Below are positions 18,375 through 26,701 of a stretch of DNA of 64,000 nt, piece after piece. Position 1 is the stretch's first letter. Each line of letters opens with the position of its first letter. This stretch comes from WTFY01 sp011523795. Lineage in GTDB: Bacteria > Pseudomonadota > Gammaproteobacteria > UBA4575. Location of the stretch: contig OZ242278.1 in NCBI GenBank assembly GCA_965207475.1, positions 1,426,001-1,490,000 of the forward strand, read 5' to 3'. The notes beneath the pieces were generated by a model. It was given only the letters and a program-made list of their open reading frames with translations, was not told the origin of the DNA and made no database searches. Position numbers and translations under genes: made by a program.

Positions 18375-19706
18375 CTAGAACCACTGTACCATGCCGAACT
18401 GGAAGCTTTCCTCCGTTCCACCAGCATCTACACTGGCAGAGCCGATTCCGAAGCCACTCTTGGAGTTCGCATCGTTGTCCACTTCGCCCCAGACGATCCG
18501 AAGCTCTGTACCTGCTGGCATGGTGTAGTAAAGCCCCAGCGAAATTGCTTCAGCGCCTGAGCTCTTCTCATTGATGCCTGCACAGTTCGTGGTAACCGTC
18601 ATCATGACAGCTCCGCAGTCATAGTCGTCTGCATCCTGGTACATGAAGCGGAAGTCCCACGGTCCCGGGAAGTCATGCTTGCCGGAAATCAGCCAGGCTT
18701 CGCGCTCCAGGTCGACATAGCCTCCAGTCATGTCGAAATTCAGCGGTCCGCCTCCAGCGGTCCCTGCGCAAGCTTCCCAGTCAAATTCCATCTCCTCATA
18801 GGCCCAGGAGATTCGGGTGCTGTGCCCGTTGCCCCAGTCGTGTATGTAACGAGCTGCATAGCGAACGGTTTGATCGTCTGAATCAGCACAGGCCAGGCTG
18901 GCTGCAGCAAACTCGTCATGCTGCTGGTAGCCGAGGGCTAGCCACAACTCGTCCGTTTCGTTGATGGTCGTGGTATACGCGATACCGATAGAAAGGATCT
19001 GGGGGTCAATCTCGTGTGCCACGCCATTACGGTCGGTGACATCCGTTTCATCCGTTGCCCAGATGTTGGTATTCGACCAGCCGACGCGCATTTGCAGCCC
19101 ACCCCAGTTGGGTGAGAACCACTGCCAGAGGTTGTCCTTGCGGCGCATGAAGCCTTGTCCACCGACACCCGAACCGTAACCGAATGCACCGTCAAAGCCG
19201 GTGTTGTTGTAGTTCGTGCCCCAGCCCATCAGACCCAGCAACGTGGAGTGCGTGTGGCTGCCTGCATCGTAGAACGGATCGATCCACTGTGCGGTGATCT
19301 CGTTGTACGGTGTGAGCCAGCTTCCGAACATCACTTCTCCCCAGGGACCGCTGAGCCCCAGCTTGCTGTTCCGGTTACACCAGCTTTGATGGACGAAGTT
19401 GGACAGTTGGTTCCAGAGTGTGAACTGCTCGCACTGGAAGTTGGCTTTCAGCGGAGTGCCGGCCATCGTCATGCCGGTGTCAATGGAGGCTGCAAAACCG
19501 ATGTTGGCCGCCTCGTTGTTCATCTGGATTTTGTCCTTTTCCGTGCCGCCTATGTCATGAGATCTGAAATCCAGTGACCAGTTCTGCCATCCGTAGATGG
19601 TCCAGTTTGAATTTGCGTTGCCGCCCCCTACGCCACCTGCGAACGATGCCAGCGGCAGCATCGCCAGGCCGAGTACAAGTGCGGCTCCTGTCAATTTAAC
19701 TTTCAT
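18375..19706 (-). CDS. outer-membrane porin
   Basis: A 443-residue porin-like beta-barrel protein. The ATG at 19706 follows a gggag ribosome-binding site and yields a clean signal peptide (MKVKLTGAALVLGLAMLPLASFAGG). The mature chain shows alternating amphipathic strands (WTIYGWQNWSLDF, SWAYEEMEFDW, ISLGLYYTMPAGTELRIVWGEVD) and ends with Phe, the barrel-assembly signature. Several conserved cysteines could form disulphides in extracellular loops. It is paralogous to the truncated copy at 16281-17486 in opposite orientation. Solute specificity is unknown. Confidence 0.85.
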   Translation of the reverse strand: MKVKLTGAALVLGLAMLPLASFAGGVGGGNANSNWTIYGWQNWSLDFRSHDIGGTEKDKIQMNNEAANIGFAASIDTGMTMAGTPLKANFQCEQFTLWNQLSNFVHQSWCNRNSKLGLSGPWGEVMFGSWLTPYNEITAQWIDPFYDAGSHTHSTLLGLMGWGTNYNNTGFDGAFGYGSGVGGQGFMRRKDNLWQWFSPNWGGLQMRVGWSNTNIWATDETDVTDRNGVAHEIDPQILSIGIAYTTTINETDELWLALGYQQHDEFAAASLACADSDDQTVRYAARYIHDWGNGHSTRISWAYEEMEFDWEACAGTAGGGPLNFDMTGGYVDLEREAWLISGKHDFPGPWDFRFMYQDADDYDCGAVMMTVTTNCAGINEKSSGAEAISLGLYYTMPAGTELRIVWGEVDNDANSKSGFGIGSASVDAGGTEESFQFGMVQWF

Positions 19707-20383
19707 GAAGATACTCCCCATTCGTTAATATGATTGATTAAAGAAAATAACTCGAGTAATTTCCCTCAAAATAGAGACCGCTCATGCCTGATCAGAACAG
19801 CAATCGCTTCCCTCCCTTCGCATCGTCAGTCTCGGTGCCGATGCAAGGCTGGCAGTCCGTACCATCCCCACACCAAAGCACAATGCAACAAACGTTGCAT
19901 TTATGTGACACACTGCCCGTTAAATCCTATCAAGTCAAGCAATTTCTGCTGTAAATATACAACAAATCCCCAAAAAATCCGGGGATTCGTCGTACAATTC
20001 CAACAATCCTCCGTGCCGGTTTCCGGTTTTGTACATCTTTTGTACTGCGATGCCTGTCCGGCAATCCTGTCCAGGCCGGGCCGGGCGTGCCGCAGGCCGG
20101 GCAGGAACGGGTCCGGATACGGCAGGTGAGAAACCGTAACCGGCCCGGTTTCGGTTTCACATTGACCCGCCGGTCTTCCCTCCCCATTGTGAGGCACAAA
20201 TCCCATTGCATGAAGGCCAAAGCAATGATACATTTTTACCTGTTGCATCCATGCAACGTGCCTATCAGCCAGGGCAATGCGCCGGTACCAAGACAATGCC
20301 GGCAGAAAATGGAAACAGGACTGGAGTTCCATACCGGACCTCCAGAGGTTTCGTGACCGCCATAGGCTGAACAACTACCAAAC
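19707..20383. promoter_or_regulatory. regulatory region upstream of the parB-like operon with ATGCAAC inverted repeats
   Basis: This 680-nt region holds two inverted repeats built on the same half-site: aatgcaac/gttgcatt at 19882-19901 with a 4-nt spacer, and gttgcat/atgcaac at 20242-20257 with a 2-nt spacer. A hairpin aatcccc/ggggatt lies at 19965-19987. The right half is GC-rich like the conjugative element, the left half AT-rich like the porin region, so an element boundary may lie near 20.0 kb. The sites could be operators or partition sites; this is inference. Confidence 0.4.
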
Positions 20384-21865
20384 GTGCCGGCTCTGCAGGA
20401 ACAAACGCATTTGTGCTTGGATGTCACCCGCATCAAGGCCTACGAGCGCAACCCGCGCCGCAGTAAAAACCCGGAATACGAGCGCATCCAGGCATCGATC
20501 CGCGAACGCGGGCTGGAACAGCCCCTGGTCATCACGCGCCGGCCGGACGAATCCGAGTTTATGGTATGCGCCGGGGGCAATACCCGGCTGCGCATTCTCC
20601 GGCAGCTCTGCGACCGGACCGGCGAGGAAAGGTTCTGCCGGGTGCACTGCCTGTACCGGCCGTGGACCCGGGAGTCCGACGTCCTGCTGGCGCACCTCAG
20701 GGAAAACGACCTTCGCGGGGGCCTGAGCCTGGTCGACCGGGCGCGTGCCGTGGTCGAGGCCAGGTCCCTGCTTGGCGAGGAACTCGGAGAGCCGATCTCG
20801 CTGCGCAGGCTCGCGGCCGAGTTGCGCGGGGCCGGCTACCACATCAGCCACGGCCGCATCTCGCAGATGGAATATGCCGTCCGCACCCTGCTGCCACGGA
20901 TCCCCCAGGCCCTCGAGTCCGGGCTCGGCTGGCGCCAGGTGAGTCGCATGCGGGCCCTGGAACGTGCCGCGAAGATGCTCTGGGAGCGGTATTGCCTGGA
21001 TTGCGCAGACGGGTTCGACGACGTGTTCTGGCAGCTGTGCCGGCGTTACGACGGTCCGGACTGGGATATCGGCCTGCTCATGGGTGGCCTGGAAAACGAG
21101 ATCTCGCAGGAGACCGGCCACAAGCTCCAGGATGTGCGCATGGTTCTCGATGCCGCGATGGAAGGCAGGGAAGAGGCCCTCCCGGCGCCGGAACCGGATC
21201 CTTGCGCACCTCCCGAAGCCGGTACCGCACCAGCGGCCGTGTCACCCGGCAGGGAGGTCCCGGCCATGCCGCAAGCGGATGCGGTCCGGCCCGTGCCCCC
21301 CATCCCGGCACGGCCCCGCTCCCTCGAGCGCCAGGCCATGGACCGGGATCCGGCCTATGAGCTGGCCGCCGATGCGGTCGAGACCGGGATGAGCGCGTTC
21401 AGCCTCAAAGCCCTTCGAGGCCGTGCCTTTACCCTGGCCGACTGCCTGGCCCGGCGTTGCGGCCTCGATGAACTGGTCCTGCCGCTGCCTGACCACGGGC
21501 TCGGCTTCATCCTGCGCGATGTGCCGGACCAGCGGGCCGGCCTGGATGCTGCAGGGCCTCCGCAGCAGGTTCACGCGCTCTGGTGGCAGCTGGCGGCCTG
21601 CTCGGAAGTGACGGTCGCACCTCCCGAGCAAATCGTCCCCCGGCTCCCGGCAGGCTCCCTGCTGCGCAGGGCTCTCGAGACGCACAACCACGCCTTGCTG
21701 CTGGAGCAGGTGCCCGTATCCGGTCCCGGGCACACCGGTTACGAGCTGTGGTGCACGCTGCATGAGCAGGACTGGAACGACCTGGTCCGTCTGCTGGACA
21801 ACTACCGGCGCATCCGCCGGGGAGCGGCCGAGGCCGGCATCCCGCTCTGGGGGAGCACGCGATGA
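20384..21865 (+). CDS. integrative conjugative element ParB-family protein
   Basis: A 493-residue protein with an N-terminal ParB/Srx nuclease-like domain (IKAYERNPRRSKNPEYERIQASIRERG, then the GGNTRLRIL motif), a central HTH region and a long Pro-rich linker to a C-terminal domain. This layout matches the PFGI-1-class conjugative-element ParB family (TIGR03764), thought to act in element stability or partition. The start is GTG. Its ATGA stop/start overlap with the DUF2857 gene indicates an operon. No ParA or DnaB gene precedes it, although these normally do. Confidence 0.82.
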   Translation: MPALQEQTHLCLDVTRIKAYERNPRRSKNPEYERIQASIRERGLEQPLVITRRPDESEFMVCAGGNTRLRILRQLCDRTGEERFCRVHCLYRPWTRESDVLLAHLRENDLRGGLSLVDRARAVVEARSLLGEELGEPISLRRLAAELRGAGYHISHGRISQMEYAVRTLLPRIPQALESGLGWRQVSRMRALERAAKMLWERYCLDCADGFDDVFWQLCRRYDGPDWDIGLLMGGLENEISQETGHKLQDVRMVLDAAMEGREEALPAPEPDPCAPPEAGTAPAAVSPGREVPAMPQADAVRPVPPIPARPRSLERQAMDRDPAYELAADAVETGMSAFSLKALRGRAFTLADCLARRCGLDELVLPLPDHGLGFILRDVPDQRAGLDAAGPPQQVHALWWQLAACSEVTVAPPEQIVPRLPAGSLLRRALETHNHALLLEQVPVSGPGHTGYELWCTLHEQDWNDLVRLLDNYRRIRRGAAEAGIPLWGSTR

Positions 21866-22434
21866 AAGCAAGCAAGGAAGTCGACCTGGTGGTGGCCGTG
21901 CTGCAGTATGCGGCCCGCTGCCTGAAGGAAGGAGACCTGGCCGCCCTGCGCGACATGAAGTTCGGCGCCCGGGAGATCGAGGGGTTGTCCAACGTGTACA
22001 TACTGGACATGTACCACATGGAGGGCCTTCGCATGCACTGTCTCGATATCAAGCTGAACCCCGTGGTGTACTGGCCGCTGATCGAGAGCCTGCGCAGGAT
22101 GAGGGAGTCCGAGGACGACATACACAGGCTGATCGTCCAGGATGCGCCCCGGGAGATGCTGCGGGCCCTGTTCGGCCTGAACTCGCGTGAGTACAGCCGC
22201 CTGCGCCGGACGCTGACGGTGACACCGGCCGTCGGGCGGCCGCGAGAGGCTGACGAGAAAAGCTCCCGGCACCTGTGGGAGGTCTGGCAAAAGCATGGTG
22301 AGCCGGAGTATCCGGATCAACTCGAGCCCGAGCTTTTCCTGGAACTGGCCGAGGAGACCGGCCTGGCGCTGCGCACCATCTGGAGAGTAATCCAGCTTTG
22401 TTGCGAGCACGGCAGGCTCGACGAAGACTCCTGA
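21862..22434 (+). CDS. DUF2857 domain-containing conjugative-element protein
   Basis: A 190-residue cytosolic protein, helical, with a C-terminal winged-helix-like segment (FLELAEETGLALRTIWRVIQLC). It matches the STY4526/DUF2857 family found next to the ParB protein in this ICE class. It overlaps the upstream gene by 4 nt. The biochemical role is not known; a DNA-binding role is plausible. Confidence 0.75.
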   Translation: MKASKEVDLVVAVLQYAARCLKEGDLAALRDMKFGAREIEGLSNVYILDMYHMEGLRMHCLDIKLNPVVYWPLIESLRRMRESEDDIHRLIVQDAPREMLRALFGLNSREYSRLRRTLTVTPAVGRPREADEKSSRHLWEVWQKHGEPEYPDQLEPELFLELAEETGLALRTIWRVIQLCCEHGRLDEDS

Positions 22435-22734
22435 GCCCGCCCTCCCGGCCCGGCCACGTTCAATTCGTGGCTAGGCATTCGGCCCTTCTCCGACCATTCC
22501 TGCAGGCCCCGGCAGTTCCTGCCACGACAAAACAACCGCTTGCATACGAAACCTGAAGTGAGACCTGTGGTAACCGGGTAACCACCGCGGTGCCCGGGGC
22601 GGCAGGTGGCCTGTCGAACCCCTTGCAGGGGGTGCGAACCGCGACAGTCCGGGTGCGGGTTTTCGCTTGCCGCGATGCCGCGCCCCATGGATTCATGGTG
22701 CCTGCATCTTTCGAATACAAAGGGAGCCCTGACC
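22435..22734 (+). other. GC-rich leader between DUF2857 and TIGR03761 genes
   Basis: Three hundred nt without a gene. It is rich in short self-complementary segments (gccacg/cgtggc at 22452-22472, ccatg/catgg just before 22700), so a structured leader is possible. It does not share clear sequence with the repeated element at 23.6 and 25.5 kb. Confidence 0.35.
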
Positions 22735-23556
22735 ATGAACCCGCCCCTCCGGCCCGCGGACCTGCCCGCCGGGACCCGGCGCAAGAAAGTCTCGAAGCAG
22801 CCCGGTGCGCTGCGCAGCCAGGTGTGGCTGACCGTGCAGACGCGCCAGGCCCACCAGCTCATCCACGGGCGCGAAGGGGCGCCGGACCGCGCGCCCATCA
22901 TCGGGCTGGTCGGCTTTGCCGAGCGGCTGCGGATCATCTGGCAGGCGGCACGCGAGGACGACCCCTGGGCCGACTGGTGGCTGATCAAGGTCTGCGATGC
23001 GATGGACGCGGCCGGAGACTGCATCCGCAACTGGAAGCAGGACCTGGACAGCCTGTTGCAGCAGCAGGCAAACGGCATGGAAGTGTCCCTGGCCGAATCC
23101 CTGCGCCCGTGCCGGATGCTGCTGCAGTTCGCAAGCCCCTACGCCTACCAGGGTGCACGCCTGCTCGCGGAGTACGACGCCCTGGCATGCCGGGTCCTGA
23201 CTGCAAGCCACGTCGGGCTGGTGGACGGGTGCATGCGAGACGAGCTGCTCGGCAGCTGCTCGCACAGGCTGCGCGCCACCTTCATGATCCCGCAGACCTT
23301 CCGGCTGACGGGCGTGGACCGAGAGGCCGTGCGCGACAACCGCAGCGAATGTCGGCGCGCCCGCGAGGCGATGGGCGAGGTGCCGGAAGAAATCCTGTAC
23401 GGCGAGCGCCGTGCACCGGTGGTGCCGCGCAGGACCGCGGTATCCGGAATCCTGTCCGCAAACGGCGCCGGACCGGATACGGCCCGCGTGCCGCGCGAGC
23501 CGGTACTGGATGCCGGGGAAGACGGTATGGAGCCCGATGCCCCGCTGGCGGCATGA
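22735..23556 (+). CDS. TIGR03761-family (PFL_4669) conjugative-element protein
   Basis: A 273-residue protein. The motif series LRSQVWLTVQTRQAHQLIHG, IIGLVGFAERLRIIWQAAREDDPWADWWL and the C-terminal YGERRAPVV region match the PFL_4669/TIGR03761 family, which is specific to PFGI-1-like integrative conjugative elements. The ATG at 22735 is selected because homology begins directly after it; upstream in-frame codons are non-homologous. The function is unknown, with an association to element replication or maintenance. Confidence 0.8.
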   Translation: MNPPLRPADLPAGTRRKKVSKQPGALRSQVWLTVQTRQAHQLIHGREGAPDRAPIIGLVGFAERLRIIWQAAREDDPWADWWLIKVCDAMDAAGDCIRNWKQDLDSLLQQQANGMEVSLAESLRPCRMLLQFASPYAYQGARLLAEYDALACRVLTASHVGLVDGCMRDELLGSCSHRLRATFMIPQTFRLTGVDREAVRDNRSECRRAREAMGEVPEEILYGERRAPVVPRRTAVSGILSANGAGPDTARVPREPVLDAGEDGMEPDAPLAA

Positions 23557-23627
23557 GGCGAGGGCGTCCCGTGAAATTCCGGTTTCGTCTTCGCGGAATG
23601 CCGTGCCGGGACATGCCCGGGAGAAGA

Positions 23628-23785
23628 TTTTGGCCGTGGCCACTGCGGGGTATCAGTGGCAAGCAGGCACCGTCGGACCTGAAACCGGTGCAGGGCGGCA
23701 TTCGCCGCCGGTCCATCTTCAAACGTGCGGAGCCCGGCTCCGTGTATGACAACCCTGCCGGGCAGCGCGTCCCGCCAGGGAGGTG
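23628..23785 (+). ncRNA. repeated structured RNA-like element, copy 1 (upstream of DUF3577 gene)
   Basis: Positions 23628-23722 are nearly identical to 25525-25615, differing by a 4-nt insertion and a few substitutions. The shared block contains inverted segments: ccac/gtgg, gcaccg/cggtgc, ggcggc/gccgcc with an attc loop, and ggacc/ggtcc enclosing the last. Weaker similarity continues to a purine-rich cccgccagggag segment. It lies in the 265-nt leader of the DUF3577 gene. A DUF3577 RNA motif has been described from comparative genomics; whether this is that motif cannot be decided by eye. Confidence 0.5.
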
Positions 23786-23822
23786 CCGGTTCCGGCAATA
23801 TCCAAGCAAAGGAGAAGGCATC

Positions 23823-24227
23823 ATGTCCAATGACGAAAGAACGAAGTATTTCGATCTTCATACCACCGGTATCGGCTATCTCAGCCGCGTCCGGGAGGTG
23901 ACGCCCGAAGGGGGAGATCCCTTTCTCGGCATCACCATCGCAGCCCTGCGCGGAAGCGTGGGCAATGTCCAGTACACTCATTTCGAGTGTTCCGTGTCCG
24001 GCCGGAAGGCACAGGCGACTGTGCGTGAACTCCGCTCGGCCGTGGAGGGCAAGCTGAAGGTGCTTATCGGATTCACGCTCAGCAACCTGCATGCGGAATC
24101 CTTCACCTACCAGAACGGCGACAAGGCTGGCCAGCCCGGAGTCCGGCTCAAGGCCCGGCTGCTGCGCATCGCCTATGTCAAGGTCGACGGTCAGCCGTTC
24201 ATTACGGAGCATGAAAAGGCTGCGTAA
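23823..24227 (+). CDS. DUF3577/STY4534-family conjugative-element protein
   Basis: A 134-residue protein beginning MSNDERTKYFDLHTTGIGYLSRVREV, typical of the STY4534/DUF3577 family of ICE replication-region proteins. The sequence looks like an OB-fold-type small beta protein. A ggagaag ribosome-binding site precedes the ATG. A strong terminator follows. It is preceded by a repeated structured element, so expression may be controlled at RNA level. Confidence 0.8.
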   Translation: MSNDERTKYFDLHTTGIGYLSRVREVTPEGGDPFLGITIAALRGSVGNVQYTHFECSVSGRKAQATVRELRSAVEGKLKVLIGFTLSNLHAESFTYQNGDKAGQPGVRLKARLLRIAYVKVDGQPFITEHEKAA

Positions 24228-24237
24228 TTTCACATGC

Positions 24238-24267
24238 GGCCGGGCATGCCTGCCCGGCCATCTTTTT
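24238..24267 (+). terminator. Rho-independent terminator after the DUF3577 gene
   Basis: The stem ggccgggca / tgcccggcc has a tgcc loop, followed by atc and five T residues. It starts 11 nt after the stop codon. Confidence 0.88.
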
Positions 24268-24328
24268 ACCCTGCAGGGGATTCTCCCCCTGTGGGCCGGA
24301 TCTCCCTGTCAACCCGAGGAGGTCCATC

Positions 24329-24823
24329 ATGAACCCAAGCAAGCAGGACCGGTTCGCCGGTCTGAAACTGTCAGAACTCAGCAATACCGAGAAGGAGTCG
24401 GTGGTGAAACTGGCGATCCGATCGCTGGCGATGAAGCATCGCGCAGGCCAGACCCCGGGCAGCCCGGACGAGACACGGGAGTACCTGTGCCTGCGCCTGG
24501 CCGAATACCGTAACGAGGTGTTCGGCGCCCTGTTCCTGGACAACCTGTGCCGCATCATCGCCGTGCGCGAGCTGTTCCAGGGCACCGTCAACAGTGCCTC
24601 GGTGCATCCTCGCGTGGTCGTGCAGCAGGCGATGGAGGCGAATGCCGCCGCCGTCGTCTTCTTTCACAACCACCCCTCCGGGGTGGCCGAACCCAGCCGT
24701 GCCGACGAGATGATCACCCGCCGCCTGAGGGAGGCGCTCGCCCTTGTGGACGTGCGCGTCCTCGACCACTTCGTGGTCTCGGCGGGAGACAGCGTCTCGT
24801 TCGCGGAGCGCGGCCTGCTCTGA
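24329..24823 (+). CDS. radC: RadC-family JAB/MPN domain protein
   Basis: A 164-residue protein consisting of the RadC JAB domain. The metal-binding motif FFHNHPSGVAEPSRAD is intact, with the upstream glutamate in LRLAEYRNEVFG and the RELFQGTVNSASVHPR segment. The usual chromosomal RadC N-terminal helix-hairpin-helix domain is absent, as in mobile-element RadC proteins. A cgaggagg ribosome-binding site precedes the ATG. The role in conjugative elements is unproven. Confidence 0.88.
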   Translation: MNPSKQDRFAGLKLSELSNTEKESVVKLAIRSLAMKHRAGQTPGSPDETREYLCLRLAEYRNEVFGALFLDNLCRIIAVRELFQGTVNSASVHPRVVVQQAMEANAAAVVFFHNHPSGVAEPSRADEMITRRLREALALVDVRVLDHFVVSAGDSVSFAERGLL

Positions 24824-24919
24824 CAGTTGCTGTATTTCATCAACCCGACCGGGGAAGCACTTCCTTTCCCGGCGGGAAGGAGGGGTGACCCGGTGTACTT
24901 TCCACAAAGGAGGGATACC

Positions 24920-25348
24920 ATGTCCAACTCTTCAAACGAATGCGGCGGCGAGCCGTTGTTCGGTGACGTCCTCTTCACCTACACGCGTGCCCAGGCCCTG
25001 GCGGACGGGGTGCTGGTGGATGCCGGCGCACTGGCCCAGGAGGCCGGGTTCCGGCTGCCAGTGGCCCTTACCGCCGCCGCCTGGGACGACTGCGTAGCCT
25101 GGACCGAGCACAGCAGCCGCAAACAGGTCCACCAGGACGAGTCCGGCCGGCTGTGGGACGTGCTGTTCATGGCCGCCCATGCGATCCGCACCGGGGCGAA
25201 CACCGCCTCGCGGATGCTGTTCGGGCTGAACCGCGTGCCCCGTGACGGGTGCTCGCAGGAAGCCGAAGCGGTCCGGCTGAAGCTGGTCGTCGGTCCGGGC
25301 GATGACGGTGAGCCCGTCGTGACCATCCTCCTGCCGGAGGAAGACTGA
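24920..25348 (+). CDS. DUF6573 family protein
   Basis: A 142-residue protein. The series LFGDVLFTYTRAQALADGVLVDAG, FRLPVALTAAAWDDCVAWTE and QVHQDESGRLWDVLFMA matches the DUF6573 family common on plasmids and ICEs. The ATG at 24920 is preceded by an aaggaggg ribosome-binding site, which excludes the longer upstream frame. The function is unknown. Confidence 0.78.
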   Translation: MSNSSNECGGEPLFGDVLFTYTRAQALADGVLVDAGALAQEAGFRLPVALTAAAWDDCVAWTEHSSRKQVHQDESGRLWDVLFMAAHAIRTGANTASRMLFGLNRVPRDGCSQEAEAVRLKLVVGPGDDGEPVVTILLPEED

Positions 25349-25524
25349 ACCGCGCCGGGTATACACCCGGCAACTTGCCCCTGGCCACTTGGGTAAAAGT
25401 GGCGCTTCCCTGCTCTTCCCCGCGCGACCCGCCTCAAGTCCGGGGTCCGGAAACCGAAGCAGGCAGGGTACGGGTTTCGGGGTGACATGCCGGACAGGGC
25501 ACCTATACTGGCCGTATCGAACGG

Positions 25525-25697
25525 TTTTGCCCGTGGCCACTGCGGGGGATCAGTGGCAGGCACCGTCGGACCTGAAACCGGTGCGGGGCGGCATTCGCCG
25601 CCGGTCCATCTTCAAGAAGGTGAGGGCTCGCCAAATTTCATGGCCCGTCAGGGCCGGCTGGTCTGCGCGGACCGGCTCCCGCTAGGGAGAACCCGCG
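25525..25697 (+). ncRNA. repeated structured RNA-like element, copy 2 (upstream of integrase)
   Basis: This is the second copy of the 23628 element, highly similar across 25525-25615. It is followed by a diverged arm with its own short inverted segments (ggtc/gacc) and a cccgctagggag segment. It lies in the 470-nt gene-free stretch 25349-25816 ahead of the integrase-like gene, not next to a DUF3577 gene. Similar sequence in two non-homologous leaders argues for a function in the nucleic acid itself. Confidence 0.5.
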
Positions 25698-25816
25698 TGC
25701 CTGGACCAGGCACATTCAGGCTGAAGGGCGTGGTGTCCCGTGACCGTTCTGCACGACAGGCCCGGACCGCTGTGGTATCCGGGTGGTCAGAAACACTTAC
25801 CTGACTGCAATACACC

Positions 25817-26683
25817 GTGAGAGACCTGAATTACCAGCTCAAGCAACTCTGCCGTCGCAACCGCGACGGCAGCTTTGCCACCCAGCACCTGCGCGAGCGC
25901 ACCCTGACCCTGATTGCCAACCAGCTGCACGGTCTCGGATACCGTCACATGAACTCGCATTCGCTCAAGCCCAAGCATGTCGAGGCCCTGGTGCGGCACT
26001 GGCAGGACCAGGGCCTGTCGGTCGCGACCCTGAAGTTCCGCATGGCTGCGCTGCGCTGGTGGGCGCAGAAGGTCGACCGCCAGAGCGTGATTGCGCGCTC
26101 GAACGATCACTACGGCATCGCCCGGCGCCGGTACGTGAACAACATCTCCAAGGCACAGTCGGTAACTGCCGGGCAACTGGCCCGGGTGCGTGACCCCCAC
26201 GTGAGAATGAGCCTGGAACTGCAACAGGCGTTCGGCCTGCGCCGGGAGGAGGCGCTCAAGTTCCAGCCAGCCCTGGCCGACCAGGGCGATCACATCCAGC
26301 TCAAGGGCAGCTGGACCAAGGGCGGCAAACCCCGCGTGATCCCGGTGCGAAGTGAGATGCAGCGCGAAGTGCTCGGACGAGCCAGGCAGCTTGCCGGCCG
26401 GGGTTCGCTCATCCCCAGTTCACGCACCTACCGCCAGCATCTCTCGATCTATTCCACGTCCACCGCACGGGCCGAGCTGTCGAAACTGCACGGCCTGCGT
26501 CACCACTACGCCCAGCAGCGCTACCGTGAACTGACCGGCTGGCCGGCTCCCGCGCAGGGAGGGCCGAATGCCGGCAGGCTGACGTCCGAACAGAAGGTGA
26601 TCGACCGCCAGGCGCGCCTGGTGGTCAGCCGGGAACTCGGGCACGAGCGGGAACAGATTACGGTCGTGTATCTCGGGCGTTGA
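25817..26683 (+). CDS. integrase domain-containing protein of the conjugative element
   Basis: A 288-residue protein with an N-terminal SAM-like domain (TLTLIANQLHGLGYRHM...LVRHWQDQGLSVATLKFRMAALRWW) and a C-terminal tyrosine-recombinase-type catalytic domain: Arg in QQAFGLRREEALKF, HGLRHHYAQQRY, LGHEREQITVVYLGR with the likely nucleophilic Tyr four residues from the end. This is the Phage_integr_N/Integrase_1 type seen on plasmids and ICEs. The start is GTG. The stop is 18 nt from the convergent lipoprotein gene. Confidence 0.82.
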   Translation: MRDLNYQLKQLCRRNRDGSFATQHLRERTLTLIANQLHGLGYRHMNSHSLKPKHVEALVRHWQDQGLSVATLKFRMAALRWWAQKVDRQSVIARSNDHYGIARRRYVNNISKAQSVTAGQLARVRDPHVRMSLELQQAFGLRREEALKFQPALADQGDHIQLKGSWTKGGKPRVIPVRSEMQREVLGRARQLAGRGSLIPSSRTYRQHLSIYSTSTARAELSKLHGLRHHYAQQRYRELTGWPAPAQGGPNAGRLTSEQKVIDRQARLVVSRELGHEREQITVVYLGR

Positions 26684-26701
26684 TGCTCTGCCCTGCCGGG
26701 T

